From IMG/VR virus record IMGVR_UViG_3300017917_002302, positions 1 through 38,497 of that record: 38,497 bases of DNA; one strand, written 5' to 3'. Source of the stretch: a virus. Of this stretch, positions 1 through 8,451 are shown piece by piece (position 1 is the stretch's first letter; each line of letters opens with the position of its first letter). The position numbers and the translations under genes were made by a program. The notes beneath the pieces were generated by a model that saw nothing but the letters and a program-made list of their open reading frames with translations, searched no databases and was not told the DNA's origin.

Positions 1-1028
1 ATGACTTTGAGGCGCATGCGGGCTATTCGTTCAACAAGTCTCATGCGGTTGCTTATTCTACGCTCTCGTATTGGACAGCATGGTTAAAGTATCATTATCC
101 AATTGAATTTATGTATTCATTGCTAAAAAATGAAAGGGACAAAGATGCACGAACTGAATATCTTATTGAAGCGAAAAGAATGGGCATTAGCATTAAACTA
201 CCTCACATTAATGATTCGGATATTGATTTTAAAATTGAGGGTAAGGGTATTAGGTTTGGATTATCGGGGATCAAGTTTATCTCTGATAAGATTGCAGAAC
301 GATATATATCGGCACGACCTTTTAAGTCTTTTGAACAACTTAGAGAGTTTACATTCACGAAAGGTAATGGAGTCAATAGCAGAGCACTAGAGGCTCTTAG
401 AGTTATTGGTGCTGCCACATTCCCAGATAATCCTAGAAATGATAATGAAATTCGTGACAATCTTTATGAATATTTGGGTTTGCCAGAGTTTACTCAAACA
501 GTACCATCTCATTATCATGCTTTTATAAACCCAGTAGAAGATTTTGAAGAAAAGGGATCATTTATTCTTATGGGTATGGTTAAAGGCATTAAAAGAGGAA
601 CTGGATGGTCTCGTGTTGAAATATTAGATAAAACTGGAAGCATAGGAGTATTTGATGAAGAGCAAACTACAATTGAGGCTGGACGAAGTTATATTGCACT
701 CTGTTCTGATAACAGAATTGTTAGTGCTGTTCCTGTGGACGAAATAAAAGGGTCAGACTCTGCATTAATTAAGTTTTTGAATTATAGAATGCTGCCTTAT
801 AAAGATGACGAATTGTTTGTGGTATCATTTAAACCTAGAATAACTAAAGCAGGAAAGAAGATGGCTTCATTAACATTAGCAGATACATCAAGAGAACTTC
901 ATCCTGTAACTGTATTTCCAACAGCATTTGCTAAAGCATATATGAAAATTGAAGAGGGAAATGCATATAAATTTGAATTAGGAAAAACAAAAGATGGAAC
1001 TGTTATATTGGAGGATATAAATGTTTGA
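1..1028 (+). CDS. dnaE: DNA polymerase III alpha subunit, C-terminal part (5' truncated)
   Basis: The reading frame is open from the window edge (codons from base 3), so the start lies upstream; 341 residues are visible. The first residues read GYSFNKSHAVAYS, a conserved block of bacterial DnaE polymerases just after the fingers region. A helix-hairpin-helix-like segment follows (GLSGIKFISDKIA), then an OB-fold-like beta segment starting near FILMGMVKG. This is the replicative C-family polymerase chain-elongation subunit. The visible part lacks the PHP and catalytic aspartates, which would lie upstream. The stop overlaps the start of the MazG-like gene, so it belongs to the replication operon. 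Family call is confident; whether the full protein is an intact polymerase cannot be judged from this window. Confidence 0.88.
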   Translation, partial: DFEAHAGYSFNKSHAVAYSTLSYWTAWLKYHYPIEFMYSLLKNERDKDARTEYLIEAKRMGISIKLPHINDSDIDFKIEGKGIRFGLSGIKFISDKIAERYISARPFKSFEQLREFTFTKGNGVNSRALEALRVIGAATFPDNPRNDNEIRDNLYEYLGLPEFTQTVPSHYHAFINPVEDFEEKGSFILMGMVKGIKRGTGWSRVEILDKTGSIGVFDEEQTTIEAGRSYIALCSDNRIVSAVPVDEIKGSDSALIKFLNYRMLPYKDDELFVVSFKPRITKAGKKMASLTLADTSRELHPVTVFPTAFAKAYMKIEEGNAYKFELGKTKDGTVILEDINV

Positions 1029-1338
1029 TGAACTAGCAGAAGAAATACATAAAAATGCAGTAGATAAAGGATTTTGGGATAGAACTGTAGATCCAATTTT
1101 TATAGCAAAACAGATGATGATGATTGTTTCTGAAGTATCAGAGGCTATGGAGGCTCTTCGTAAAGATATGGACCCAGAACAAATATCTGATGAATTTGCA
1201 GATATTCTTATCCGTACTTTAGATTTATATGCAGGAATAGCAGAAGCAGGATATGTAACAAAATCATTAGATTATGCAGTAAAGGAAAAAATGGAAAAAA
1301 ACTCTAAGAGACCAACCAAGCATGGGGTGAGATTCTAA
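1021..1338 (+). CDS. MazG-like nucleotide pyrophosphohydrolase
   Basis: A 105-residue all-alpha protein with the MazG/NTP-PPase pattern: an EVSEAMEALR helix followed by EFADILIRTLD, which supplies the acidic residues that bind Mg2+. Family members hydrolyse (d)NTPs to monophosphates; phage versions are thought to clean nucleotide pools or alter host alarmone signalling. The start overlaps the dnaE stop by 8 bases and its stop shares a base with the recA start, so it is translationally coupled in the replication operon. Length matches single-domain phage MazG proteins. The substrate cannot be told from sequence. Confidence 0.8.
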   Translation: MFDELAEEIHKNAVDKGFWDRTVDPIFIAKQMMMIVSEVSEAMEALRKDMDPEQISDEFADILIRTLDLYAGIAEAGYVTKSLDYAVKEKMEKNSKRPTKHGVRF

Positions 1339-2351
1339 TGACAGTTTCAGTAGAAGATGTAATTGCTCAACTTAACCCAAAGTTAAGAAAAAGCATTTTG
1401 GTTGGAGATGCTGTACCTAAAACAGAATACGCAGCAACTCCAAGTTATGGATTAAATAGAGCGTTAAATGGTGGACTTCCTTATGGACGTCAGGTTCTTA
1501 TCTGGGGAAGCAAGTCTAGTGCAAAGTCTTCTCTGTGTTTGCAAACAATAGGCCTAGCACAAAAAGAAGGAAAGATATGCGCTTGGATTGATGCAGAAAT
1601 GTCCTACGATAAGGCATGGGCAGAAAGCCTTGGCGTTGATACTTCAAAGTTAATTGTTTCACAAGCAAGAACAATTAATGAGATGGTTGAGGTGGGGGTT
1701 AGTTTAATTGAGGCTGGAGTAGATATAATTGTTGTTGACTCAATAACATCATTGCTTCCAGCAATTTATTTTGAAAAAGATTCTGATGAATTAAAGCAAT
1801 TAGAAAATACAAAACAAATTGGTGCGGAGTCTCGTGATTTTAGCAATGCATGGAAGATGCTTAATTATGCAAATAATAAAGTTAAACCTACATTATTGAT
1901 TCTTATTTCTCAGTCTCGTAATAATATTAATGCCATGTATACTAGCCAACAACCAACTGGCGGTCAGGCTACAAAATTCTATTCATCTACAGTTGTTAAA
2001 TTATTTTCATCTGAATCAGATAATCAAGCATTGAAGGGAAAAATATATGTTGGCGACAAGGCTATTGAAGAAAAGATTGGTAGAAAAGTTAGATGGGAGT
2101 TACAGTTTAGTAAAACCAGTCCTGCTTTTCAGTCTGGTGAATATGATTTCTATTTTAGAGGCGATAACTTGGGCATTGATGGGGTCGCTGATCTTGTTGA
2201 CACTGCTGAATTGATGGGTATTGTTGAGCGTACTGGCGCATGGTATTTATTGCCAGACGGGTCAAAAGTTCAGGGTAGAGAAGGATTTGTTAATAGAGTT
2301 AGAGAGGATCTTGATCTACAAGATATGATTAAGGCTAAAATCAGTGGATAA
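1338..2351 (+). CDS. recA: RecA-like recombinase
   Basis: A 337-residue RecA/UvsX-type ATPase. The Walker A loop GSKSSAKSS is at residues 57-65 and the Walker B strand IIVVDSITS at about 130-138; a QLLxxQxR-like segment ISQSRNNINAMY sits near residue 193, where RecA has its L2/DNA-binding region. It would coat single-stranded DNA and drive strand exchange in phage recombination and replication. It lacks the long C-terminal acidic region of bacterial RecA and is slightly short (about 350 in bacteria), as phage forms often are. ATG overlaps the preceding stop (TAATG). It is flanked by polymerase, nuclease and resolvase genes, consistent with a recombination-dependent replication module. Confidence 0.88.
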   Translation: MTVSVEDVIAQLNPKLRKSILVGDAVPKTEYAATPSYGLNRALNGGLPYGRQVLIWGSKSSAKSSLCLQTIGLAQKEGKICAWIDAEMSYDKAWAESLGVDTSKLIVSQARTINEMVEVGVSLIEAGVDIIVVDSITSLLPAIYFEKDSDELKQLENTKQIGAESRDFSNAWKMLNYANNKVKPTLLILISQSRNNINAMYTSQQPTGGQATKFYSSTVVKLFSSESDNQALKGKIYVGDKAIEEKIGRKVRWELQFSKTSPAFQSGEYDFYFRGDNLGIDGVADLVDTAELMGIVERTGAWYLLPDGSKVQGREGFVNRVREDLDLQDMIKAKISG

Positions 2352-2520
2352 ATACACAATCTATGAAGGAAAATTTCCTTGCAGGATTTGCAAGAAAGAA
2401 GTAAAGACTATGAGGGTATATGCTTCAACTGGTATGGCATCGTGGATGTGTTCAGAAAAGCATTTATCAGAGGTAGAGTTGTTTAAGGTTGGATATAAGA
2501 AAAAGAAAATACATGAGTGA
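2344..2520 (+). CDS. small zinc-finger-like protein
   Basis: A 58-residue ORF with a GTG start that overlaps the recA stop by 8 bases; its own stop overlaps the next ATG (ATGAGTGA). It carries CRICKKEV (CxxC) near residue 13 and a CSEKH motif (Cys plus His) near residue 37, together able to bind one zinc ion. Only GTG is available as a start in this position, but the perfect overlap with both neighbours supports translation. Similar small zinc-knuckle proteins are frequent in tailed phages; no specific role is known to me. Function is unassigned. Confidence 0.6.
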   Translation: MDKYTIYEGKFPCRICKKEVKTMRVYASTGMASWMCSEKHLSEVELFKVGYKKKKIHE

Positions 2521-2812
2521 AAAAAATGAAAGTAAAAGAATAGGCGCAAAGCAACATAAAAATTCTGGAAGAGGAATTAAAAAGGGGGATGCAACCTGGA
2601 ATAATTTCACTATAGATTTTAAAGAAGTATCAAAGTCTTTTACTATAAACCAAGATATCTGGTCCAAAGCAGTTACTGATGCAATAAAAAATAACAATGA
2701 TCCTGCAATTATACTTGTCATTGGAAAAGATAATAAAAAGGTAAGACTAGCAATACTTGAGTTTTCTATATTAGAGGAACTAATTAATTCAGATTTTACA
2801 GAGGTGGTATAA
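2513..2812 (+). CDS. possible PD-(D/E)XK Holliday-junction-resolvase-like protein
   Basis: 99 residues from ATG 2513, chosen because it overlaps the upstream stop (an in-frame ATG at 2489 lies inside the previous gene). The pattern KNSGRGIKKGDAT, then FTIDFKEVSKSFTI, then WSKAVTDAIKN resembles small PD-(D/E)XK nucleases in which KGD supplies the Asp, DFK the D/ExK, and a basic helix follows. The spacing fits resolvase-like proteins of actinophages. The neighbours (RecA, Cas4-like, RuvC-like) suit a recombination role. The similarity is weak and the second acidic residue is Asp rather than Glu; it could be another restriction-fold enzyme or inactive. Confidence 0.45.
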   Translation: MSEKNESKRIGAKQHKNSGRGIKKGDATWNNFTIDFKEVSKSFTINQDIWSKAVTDAIKNNNDPAIILVIGKDNKKVRLAILEFSILEELINSDFTEVV

Positions 2813-2813
2813 T
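2805..2813 (+). promoter_or_regulatory. extended -10 promoter (TGGTATAAT) giving a leaderless start at 2820
   Basis: TGG precedes a perfect TATAAT (2808-2813). The next gene's ATG at 2820 lies exactly 6 nt beyond the -10 box, where transcription would be expected to begin, so the mRNA would start with its AUG. No Shine-Dalgarno sequence precedes the ATG. No good -35 is visible, as is common for extended -10 promoters. Confidence 0.6.
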
Positions 2814-2819
2814 ATACAT

Positions 2820-3650
2820 ATGATAAATGCAGCGTATAAACCAAAAAAGTTCGGACAGTATGATGATGTTATTCCCCATATTATAAAGGGATTCTTTTCT
2901 GATGATGAGGTTAAAGAATTAAAAGAATTAATCAATCATGGGAAAAGCCTTCCTCCAGGAGGATTTTACTCCCCATTGGTTCTTCCACAACTTGCTAGAG
3001 AGCAGATAGAATTAAAAATTTCAGGCAAGTTATTGAAAAAGATAGAAGATTTTGCATCTGATTTTGTTGGAGAAGAAGTTAAGATGACACACAATAGTTA
3101 TCTTTCATATAACAAAAAGCACAATCCAGATGCATTTGAAACTAGGGGTGAGGATTCAAATCTTGCCGTATCTCCAAAACTTCCACCACATTTCGATTCA
3201 GATAATTATTTTACTAAATTAACAATAGACTATCAACTAGACCAAAACATTAATTGGCCAATAGTTGTTGATGTTGATGGAAAACTTTATCGTTTTAATA
3301 TGGAGTATGGAGACTTATTAGTTTTTTGGGGAGCAGGAACAATTCACTGGAGAGATCCTATTATTTTAAAAGAGGGAGACAATTGCGAAGTTTGGACAGC
3401 ACACTTTGCAGTTCAAAAAGATTTTGATGAATTAAATATTCCAGCACGTGATCCTGAAGCAAGAAAAGTTAGGTTTCAAGAATGGAAAGAAAAAAGCAAA
3501 TTTGATGAATATAATGATGCATGGCAAGAAGAAATGACAAAACTAGAAAAGGCGGACGGTTTGGAACGTATTTCTAAATTAAAGCAACGTATTGATGAAT
3601 TAGATAAAAAGTATCAAGAAGCAATTGAAAGAAAAAATAATAATGCTTGA
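2820..3650 (+). CDS. 2OG-Fe(II) oxygenase-like protein with C-terminal coiled coil
   Basis: 276 residues. A double-stranded beta-helix oxygenase is suggested by PHFDSDNYF (an HxD iron-binding pair, about residue 123) and a later NMEYGDLLVFWGAGTIHW segment giving the distal His; WTAHFAV forms the last strand. The final 70 residues, rich in E, K and Q, are predicted coiled coil. Family members hydroxylate proteins or small molecules using 2-oxoglutarate and O2. It appears to be read from its own leaderless promoter in the middle of the recombination operon. The 2OG-binding Arg is not obvious, so assignment is moderate; a distantly related cupin is possible. Confidence 0.5.
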   Translation: MINAAYKPKKFGQYDDVIPHIIKGFFSDDEVKELKELINHGKSLPPGGFYSPLVLPQLAREQIELKISGKLLKKIEDFASDFVGEEVKMTHNSYLSYNKKHNPDAFETRGEDSNLAVSPKLPPHFDSDNYFTKLTIDYQLDQNINWPIVVDVDGKLYRFNMEYGDLLVFWGAGTIHWRDPIILKEGDNCEVWTAHFAVQKDFDELNIPARDPEARKVRFQEWKEKSKFDEYNDAWQEEMTKLEKADGLERISKLKQRIDELDKKYQEAIERKNNNA

Positions 3651-3951
3651 TGAACAAAAAACAACACTTGAGCAAATAAATGGTCTTTCAGAAATTGCAG
3701 AATATATGCAAGATGAAGAACTTACCACTGCATTGACAACAATAGTAAAACTTATACTCAAGCCAGATATTCCTATGAATGTTGCTACGCTTGAAATTGT
3801 AAGGCTTCAGGCAATTGCTTCAAAAATGTCGTTAAGAGCAACATGGATGGCCAACGTAGATAAAGGAGATAGAGCGAAAAAAAATATTTATTATACTGCT
3901 GCTGAGTCAATTAATAACTTAGTATCTGCTCTTAAATATATTACACGCTAA
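3643..3951 (+). CDS. hypothetical protein, helical
   Basis: 102 residues from ATG 3643, which overlaps the previous stop; an in-frame ATG at 3625 is less likely. The sequence is mostly helical (LTTIVKLILKPDIPMNVATLEIVRLQAIASKM) with no cysteines or recognised motif. It sits between an oxygenase-like gene and the Cas4-like nuclease, in the same direction with a short gap. I do not recognise the family; similar short helical proteins are often found in phage replication operons. Its conserved compact position suggests a helper of the neighbouring nuclease but nothing proves this. Confidence 0.55.
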   Translation: MLDEQKTTLEQINGLSEIAEYMQDEELTTALTTIVKLILKPDIPMNVATLEIVRLQAIASKMSLRATWMANVDKGDRAKKNIYYTAAESINNLVSALKYITR

Positions 3952-3957
3952 AACGTT

Positions 3958-4809
3958 ATGAAAAATTTATTACAAGAGGTTATGATTAAGTCTGATAAAA
4001 AGAAAAAGCCTGAGTTTCAAGGGGCTACTTTTAATGTTGACGGGCTTATAGAAAAAATACAGTCTGGATACCTTATTGGTCGTGAGGCCAAATATACAAA
4101 AAAGAAAACCTTTGCACCATCAACGCTTGCCTATAGTCATGGAGAATGCCCCAGATATTGGTATCTTGCATTTGAAGGTGGTATTTTTGAAAATAGCGAC
4201 ACCCCATATGGTGTAGCAAACATGACATCTGGAACAATGTCACATGATAGAATTCAAAAGGCTATGCTTGACAGTGGTGTAGCACAAAAGTTTATAGATG
4301 AAAAAGAAACAGAAAAACAGGGAGAGACAGTATATACAACAGAATTTAAGGTTGTAAATGATGATCCCCCAATTTTTGGATATGGCGATGCCATGATAAA
4401 TTGGGAAGATCAAGAAATAGTTGGCGAAATTAAAACAATGAATAACGAAGTTTTTGAATATTTTAAAAATGCCAACAAGCCTAAAAAGGGTCATTTAATT
4501 CAGTTATTAATATATATGAAAGTACTGGGTAAGGCAAAGGGAGTTTTAATTTATGAAAATAAAAACAATCACGACTTATTAGTATTTCCAATAGAAGTAA
4601 ACAGTCACTATATTCGGTGGGTAGATCAAACATTTGACTGGTTGCGTAGAACAAGACAGGCATGGAAAGATAAAACTATTCCTAAAAAAAATTACCGATC
4701 TAACTCTAAGATTTGTAAAACTTGTCCATTGCAACAAGCATGTGCTGATGCTGAGGTGGGAGATATAAAAATCGAATCCTTGGAGCCACTAGAATATGAA
4801 GAATTGTAG
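3958..4809 (+). CDS. Cas4/RecB-like PD-(D/E)XK nuclease with putative Fe-S cluster
   Basis: 283 residues. Motifs in order: a Cys near residue 63 (SHGECPRYWYLAF), a conserved His in TMSHDRIQ, PPIFGYGDAMI giving the active-site Asp, VGEIKTMNN giving E-x-K, then QLLIYMKVLG, the QxxxY motif of RecB-type nucleases. Near the C-terminus KICKTCPLQQAC supplies three cysteines which, with the N-terminal Cys, match the four-Cys iron-sulfur pattern of Cas4 and AddB nucleases. It would act as a DNA exonuclease in recombination. No CRISPR array or other cas gene is nearby, so this is a phage recombination nuclease rather than an immunity gene. No clear Shine-Dalgarno is visible. Confidence 0.72.
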   Translation: MKNLLQEVMIKSDKKKKPEFQGATFNVDGLIEKIQSGYLIGREAKYTKKKTFAPSTLAYSHGECPRYWYLAFEGGIFENSDTPYGVANMTSGTMSHDRIQKAMLDSGVAQKFIDEKETEKQGETVYTTEFKVVNDDPPIFGYGDAMINWEDQEIVGEIKTMNNEVFEYFKNANKPKKGHLIQLLIYMKVLGKAKGVLIYENKNNHDLLVFPIEVNSHYIRWVDQTFDWLRRTRQAWKDKTIPKKNYRSNSKICKTCPLQQACADAEVGDIKIESLEPLEYEEL

Positions 4810-5080
4810 TTGGTGTGACAAAAATTTTGAAGCAAAAATATCTTATCAGATATATTGTTCAGAAGAATGTAGGGATTTTTCTACAAAAGAAAAAATAGCA
4901 CAAAGATATATACAAAATAGAAGGCAAAAACGAAAAGGAAAAAATCGTATTTGCAAGAAGTGTGGCGAGAAGTTATCTATATATAATGATGAACCACTTT
5001 GTGTTAAATGTAATATTAATCCAAATGATGTCAAAAAGGCTTTAAAAGAAATAAAAGGAATATCAAATGGTAAAAAGTAA
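4796..5080 (+). CDS. zinc-finger protein with two CxxC modules
   Basis: 94 residues. The N-terminus has CSWCDKNF followed by YCSEEC, the pattern of a treble-clef or MYND-like finger; a lysine/arginine-rich linker (RRQKRKGKNR) leads to a second ribbon, CKKCGEK...CVKC. The basic linker suggests nucleic-acid contact. It overlaps the Cas4-like gene by 14 bases and the RuvC-like gene by 14, so all three are translationally coupled. Similar double-zinc proteins are found next to RuvC-like genes in actinophages. Function not established. Confidence 0.65.
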   Translation: MKNCSWCDKNFEAKISYQIYCSEECRDFSTKEKIAQRYIQNRRQKRKGKNRICKKCGEKLSIYNDEPLCVKCNINPNDVKKALKEIKGISNGKK

Positions 5081-5645
5081 TCAGCCATATAATATATGTG
5101 CTATAGACGCAAGTACCAATAGCCTTGCCTTTGCCATATACTCGCATCAAAAATTAGCAAAATATGGCAAGATAACATTTGAAGGAAAAGATATTTATGA
5201 AAAAGTAGTTGATGCTTGTAAAAAATCTAAAGCATTATTTTCTCATTATAACTGTATGGGGGCTATAGTAATAGAGCATACTATATTTATGAATTCTCCT
5301 AAAACAGCAGCAGATCTAGCACTGGTTCAAGGAGCAATTTTAGGGGGTGCTGGAATGACTGGAATTAATACTATAGGAAAAGTATCTCCAATTACATGGC
5401 AAAGTTACTTAGGAAATAAAAAATTAACTAAAGAAGAACAGTTGCAAATAAGATCTGCTAATCCAGGCAAATCGGCTTCATGGTATAAATCATATGAAAG
5501 AGAGTTTAGAAAACAAAGAACCGTTAAATTATTAAATATTATTTATGATAAAAAAATAGAAGATTATGATGCAGCAGATGCTTGTGGTATAGGGCACTGG
5601 GCTATTAATAATTGGGAAAAGGCTATTGGGGTTGACAAGGAATAG
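5067..5645 (+). CDS. RuvC-like Holliday junction resolvase
   Basis: 192 residues with the RNase H-like fold of RuvC. Acidic residues fall where expected: Asp in ICAIDASTNS (first strand), Glu in AIVIEHTIF (about residue 70), and the final pair in EDYDAADACGIGHW. The DxAxAxxxG end motif is characteristic of RuvC/YqgF-type enzymes. It would resolve or debranch four-way junctions before packaging, a common job for phage resolvases acting upstream of terminase. It overlaps the zinc-finger gene and lies 2.4 kb after recA. RuvC versus other RNase H-fold resolvases cannot be separated by eye, but activity seems preserved. Confidence 0.75.
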   Translation: MVKSNQPYNICAIDASTNSLAFAIYSHQKLAKYGKITFEGKDIYEKVVDACKKSKALFSHYNCMGAIVIEHTIFMNSPKTAADLALVQGAILGGAGMTGINTIGKVSPITWQSYLGNKKLTKEEQLQIRSANPGKSASWYKSYEREFRKQRTVKLLNIIYDKKIEDYDAADACGIGHWAINNWEKAIGVDKE

Positions 5646-5647
5646 GT

Positions 5648-5803
5648 ATGGCTGCTAAACTATATACAAACGAGGTGTGGCTTAAAAAAAGATATCATCT
5701 TGACAAAAAGTCACCAGAAGCAATAGCCAAGGAGTGCGGTGTGAGTGTAGAAACTATTTATGTTTACCTTGCTAAATTTGGATTAAGGAAGTCAAAAAGA
5801 TGA
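5648..5803 (+). CDS. small helix-turn-helix protein
   Basis: A 51-residue ORF starting 3 bases after the previous stop and ending in an ATGA overlap with the next gene. Residues 22-47 (SPEAIAKECGVSVETIYVYL) form a clear helix-turn-helix of the homeodomain-like/MerR-like sort, with the turn at CGVS. It is too small for more than a single DNA-binding domain, so it may be a local regulator or a terminase-associated DNA-binding protein. Position just upstream of terS/terL is suggestive but not proof. Confidence 0.6.
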   Translation: MAAKLYTNEVWLKKRYHLDKKSPEAIAKECGVSVETIYVYLAKFGLRKSKR

Positions 5804-6135
5804 GTTTACAGCCAGTATTTGAGGATTCTGTAGAGTTTAATTGTCAAGATCTTCAGTTGCTTACTATTGGCACTGAGGCTGGAAGAGAGATACTATCTAC
5901 ATGTCACGAGATTGCTCACATGCTTGTAAAAAAGAACATCGCTTATGGAAATTCAGCACTTGATCCAGTTCGTGTATTTTCAAAAGCAGGACCAAGAGAA
6001 CAACTTTATGTTCGTATAGATGACAAACTAAATAGGCTTATGAAGGGAACAGATTACCCAGGAGACAACGATATCGATGATTTAATTGGATATTTAGTTT
6101 TGTTGAAGATAGCAAAGGAAAAAGATGTCAACTGA
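5800..6135 (+). CDS. nucleotide modification associated domain 1 (DUF1599-like) protein
   Basis: 111 residues with the pattern KNIAYGNSALDPVRVFSK, then YVRIDDKLNRLMKG, then GDNDIDDLIGYLVLLKI. This matches the Nmad1/DUF1599 family as I remember it, an all-alpha, MazG-related fold found near DNA-modification or nucleotide-metabolism genes in phages. The DDK and DNDIDD acidic pairs could bind metal. It might hydrolyse or bind a modified nucleotide. Overlaps both neighbours. No nucleotide hydroxymethylase or other base-modifying enzyme is seen nearby, so the connection to DNA modification is only by family name. Confidence 0.7.
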   Translation: MSLQPVFEDSVEFNCQDLQLLTIGTEAGREILSTCHEIAHMLVKKNIAYGNSALDPVRVFSKAGPREQLYVRIDDKLNRLMKGTDYPGDNDIDDLIGYLVLLKIAKEKDVN

Positions 6136-6658
6136 AGAAGATCTAGTTAAGCATCTAGATGAAGTCAACACGGTTGTTGGAGAATACCTAAAGGGTAATG
6201 ATGCTACAAAAATATCAAAGGACCTTTCAATACCAAGAACTCGTGTAGTTCAACATATCAATGAGTGGAAGGTTATGGCATCCGCTAATGATGCTATTCG
6301 TGCTCGTGCTAAAGAGGCTCTTGCAGTCGCAGACACACACTATAATAAATTAATTGCTAAATCATATGAGGTTATAGATGAAGCATCTCTTACAAATAAT
6401 CTTAGTGCTAAAACAGCAGCAATTAAACTAGTTATGGACATTGAATCAAAAAGAATTGATATGCTACAAAAAGCAGGACTGCTAGAAAATAAAGAGTTAG
6501 CAGAAGAAATGCTGCAAATAGAAAAGAAACAAGAAATTCTTATGGGTATCCTAAAAGATATAGCATCAGAATATCCTCAAGTACGTGATGAAATTATGCG
6601 TAGACTTTCTGACATTTCTAAAAGAGATGAAGTGATTACAATTGTCCATGATGTTTGA
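6125..6658 (+). CDS. candidate terminase small subunit (DNA-binding)
   Basis: 177 residues directly upstream of and overlapping terL. Residues 25-48 (KISKDLSIPRTRVVQHINEW) form a helix-turn-helix, followed by long helices (residues 70-150) that could form the oligomerisation core. Size, position and the HTH-plus-helical layout fit a small terminase, which recognises the packaging site and loads the large subunit. Sequence similarity to a named TerS family is not visible, which is usual for this fast-evolving protein. ATG 6125 overlaps the preceding stop. Confidence 0.6.
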   Translation: MSTEEDLVKHLDEVNTVVGEYLKGNDATKISKDLSIPRTRVVQHINEWKVMASANDAIRARAKEALAVADTHYNKLIAKSYEVIDEASLTNNLSAKTAAIKLVMDIESKRIDMLQKAGLLENKELAEEMLQIEKKQEILMGILKDIASEYPQVRDEIMRRLSDISKRDEVITIVHDV

Positions 6659-8426
6659 TGATTTTCTAGAAGCATTAAAGGATAATCATTTTGAAGAAAC
6701 TCCAGTAGATGCTAAAACTTTTGTAGAATCTCCAGACTACCTAGGTCAACCTGGGCTATCAAATATTCAATACGATATTGTGGAGGCAATGAGTCAGATT
6801 TATCGTAAGGAAGATCTTCAACAAATAATGGGTGAAGAAGAGGGGGCAAAGTATTATGAAAAATACACAAAAAACGAAATTATATTACAACTTGGGAAGG
6901 GCAGTGGGAAGGACTTCACCTCTACTGTTGCTTGTGCTTATATTGTCTATAAACTACTATGTCTTAAAGATCCTGCAAGATATTTCGGAAAACCAAGTGG
7001 AGATGCAATAGATCTTATCAATGTTGCTATTAACGCACAACAGGCTAAGAATGTTTTCTTTAAAGGCTTTAAGTCAAAAATTGAAAGATCTCCATGGTTT
7101 GCTGGCAAATATGAGGCAAAAGTAGATTCAATCACTTTTGATAAATCTATTACAGTTTATTCTGGTCACTCTGAACGTGAATCTCATGAGGGTTTAAATC
7201 TATTGCTTGCAGTTCTTGACGAGATTTCTGGTTTTGCTACAGAGGTTGGAACTGGTAATGAACAAGGAAAGACTGCTGACAATATATATAAAGCGTTCCG
7301 TGGATCAGTAGACTCTAGATTCCCAGACCTTGGCAAGGTAGTTCTTCTTTCATTTCCTCGTTACAACGGCGACTTTATTTCTGAGCGGTATGAAGCAGTA
7401 ATTGCTGATAAAGAAGTAATAACAAAGAGTCATAAGTTTATTATTAATCCATTATTGCCAGAAGATGATAAAGATAATTGGTTTGAAATTACATGGGACG
7501 AAGATCATATAAAGTCTTATAAATATCCTGGAGTCTTTGCTTTAAAAAGACCTACATGGGAAGTAAACCCCACAAGAAAAATTGATGACTTTAAGATTGC
7601 ATTTATGACAGATCTTGGTGATGCAATGATGCGTTTTGCTTGCGTTCCAACATACGCCTCAGATGCATTTTTTAAGCAGGCAGATAAGGTAAGAGCCTGT
7701 ATGAGTATTAGAAATCCTCTTGATACTTTTAGAAGGTTTGAAGAAAACTTTAAGCCAGATCCAGAAAAAGTTTATTATGTTCATGCTGACCTTGCACAAA
7801 AACATGACAAATGTGCTGTTGCAATTGCACATGTTGAGAAATGGGTCAATGTGCAGGTAATTAAAGACTACGAGCAGATATCTCCCGTAGTAGTTGTAGA
7901 TGCAGTAGCATGGTGGGAGCCAAAGGTAGAGGGTCCAGTAAACCTATCTGAGGTAAAGCAGTGGATACAAAACCTACGCAGGCTTGGGTTTAATATTGGA
8001 CTAGTTACATTTGATCGTTGGCAGTCATTTGATATTCAAAACGAATTACAGGCGGTAGGAATAAGAACAGAGACTGTATCTGTAGCAAAGAAACATTATG
8101 AAGATATGGCTATGCTTGTATATGAAGAAAGACTCGCCATGCCTGCTATAGAACTTTTGTTTGAAGAATTAACAGAACTTAAGATTATGAAAAATGATAA
8201 AGTTGATCACCCACGTAAAAAATCTAAGGACTTAGCAGATGCCGTATGCGGTTCTATTTTTGGTGCTATTTCTTATACCCCAAGAGATCAAAACCTTGAA
8301 GTAGAAGTTCACACATTTAAAGATAAGCCACGTCGAATTGACAGGCTACCTGAGAACGTGATACAATATAAACCTAGTCAAATAGAAGACATAAAAGACT
8401 ATTTGGATAGATTAAAAACCATATAA
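6648..8426 (+). CDS. terL: terminase large subunit (packaging ATPase-nuclease)
   Basis: About 592 residues. The N-terminal ATPase carries Walker A GKGSGKD and Walker B LLLAVLDEIS with its catalytic Glu; a coupling motif-like VVLLSFPRYNG follows. The C-terminal nuclease is RNase H-like, with the first acidic strand at YYVHADLAQKHDKCAV, a second Asp in GLVTFDRWQ and a third in KDLADAVCG. It powers DNA packaging and cuts concatemers. ATG 6648 is chosen over TTG 6642; both lie within the terS 3' end. The gene downstream is not a portal protein, which is unusual for a tailed phage. Confident identification. Confidence 0.9.
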   Translation: MMFDDFLEALKDNHFEETPVDAKTFVESPDYLGQPGLSNIQYDIVEAMSQIYRKEDLQQIMGEEEGAKYYEKYTKNEIILQLGKGSGKDFTSTVACAYIVYKLLCLKDPARYFGKPSGDAIDLINVAINAQQAKNVFFKGFKSKIERSPWFAGKYEAKVDSITFDKSITVYSGHSERESHEGLNLLLAVLDEISGFATEVGTGNEQGKTADNIYKAFRGSVDSRFPDLGKVVLLSFPRYNGDFISERYEAVIADKEVITKSHKFIINPLLPEDDKDNWFEITWDEDHIKSYKYPGVFALKRPTWEVNPTRKIDDFKIAFMTDLGDAMMRFACVPTYASDAFFKQADKVRACMSIRNPLDTFRRFEENFKPDPEKVYYVHADLAQKHDKCAVAIAHVEKWVNVQVIKDYEQISPVVVVDAVAWWEPKVEGPVNLSEVKQWIQNLRRLGFNIGLVTFDRWQSFDIQNELQAVGIRTETVSVAKKHYEDMAMLVYEERLAMPAIELLFEELTELKIMKNDKVDHPRKKSKDLADAVCGSIFGAISYTPRDQNLEVEVHTFKDKPRRIDRLPENVIQYKPSQIEDIKDYLDRLKTI

Positions 8427-8451
8427 TCAAATGAATAATAAAAGGAGAAAA

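Noticed and set aside
3958-4809. CRISPR-Cas locus suggested by a Cas4-like gene
   Set aside because: No repeat-spacer array and no other cas gene are visible; the gene is in a recombination operon.
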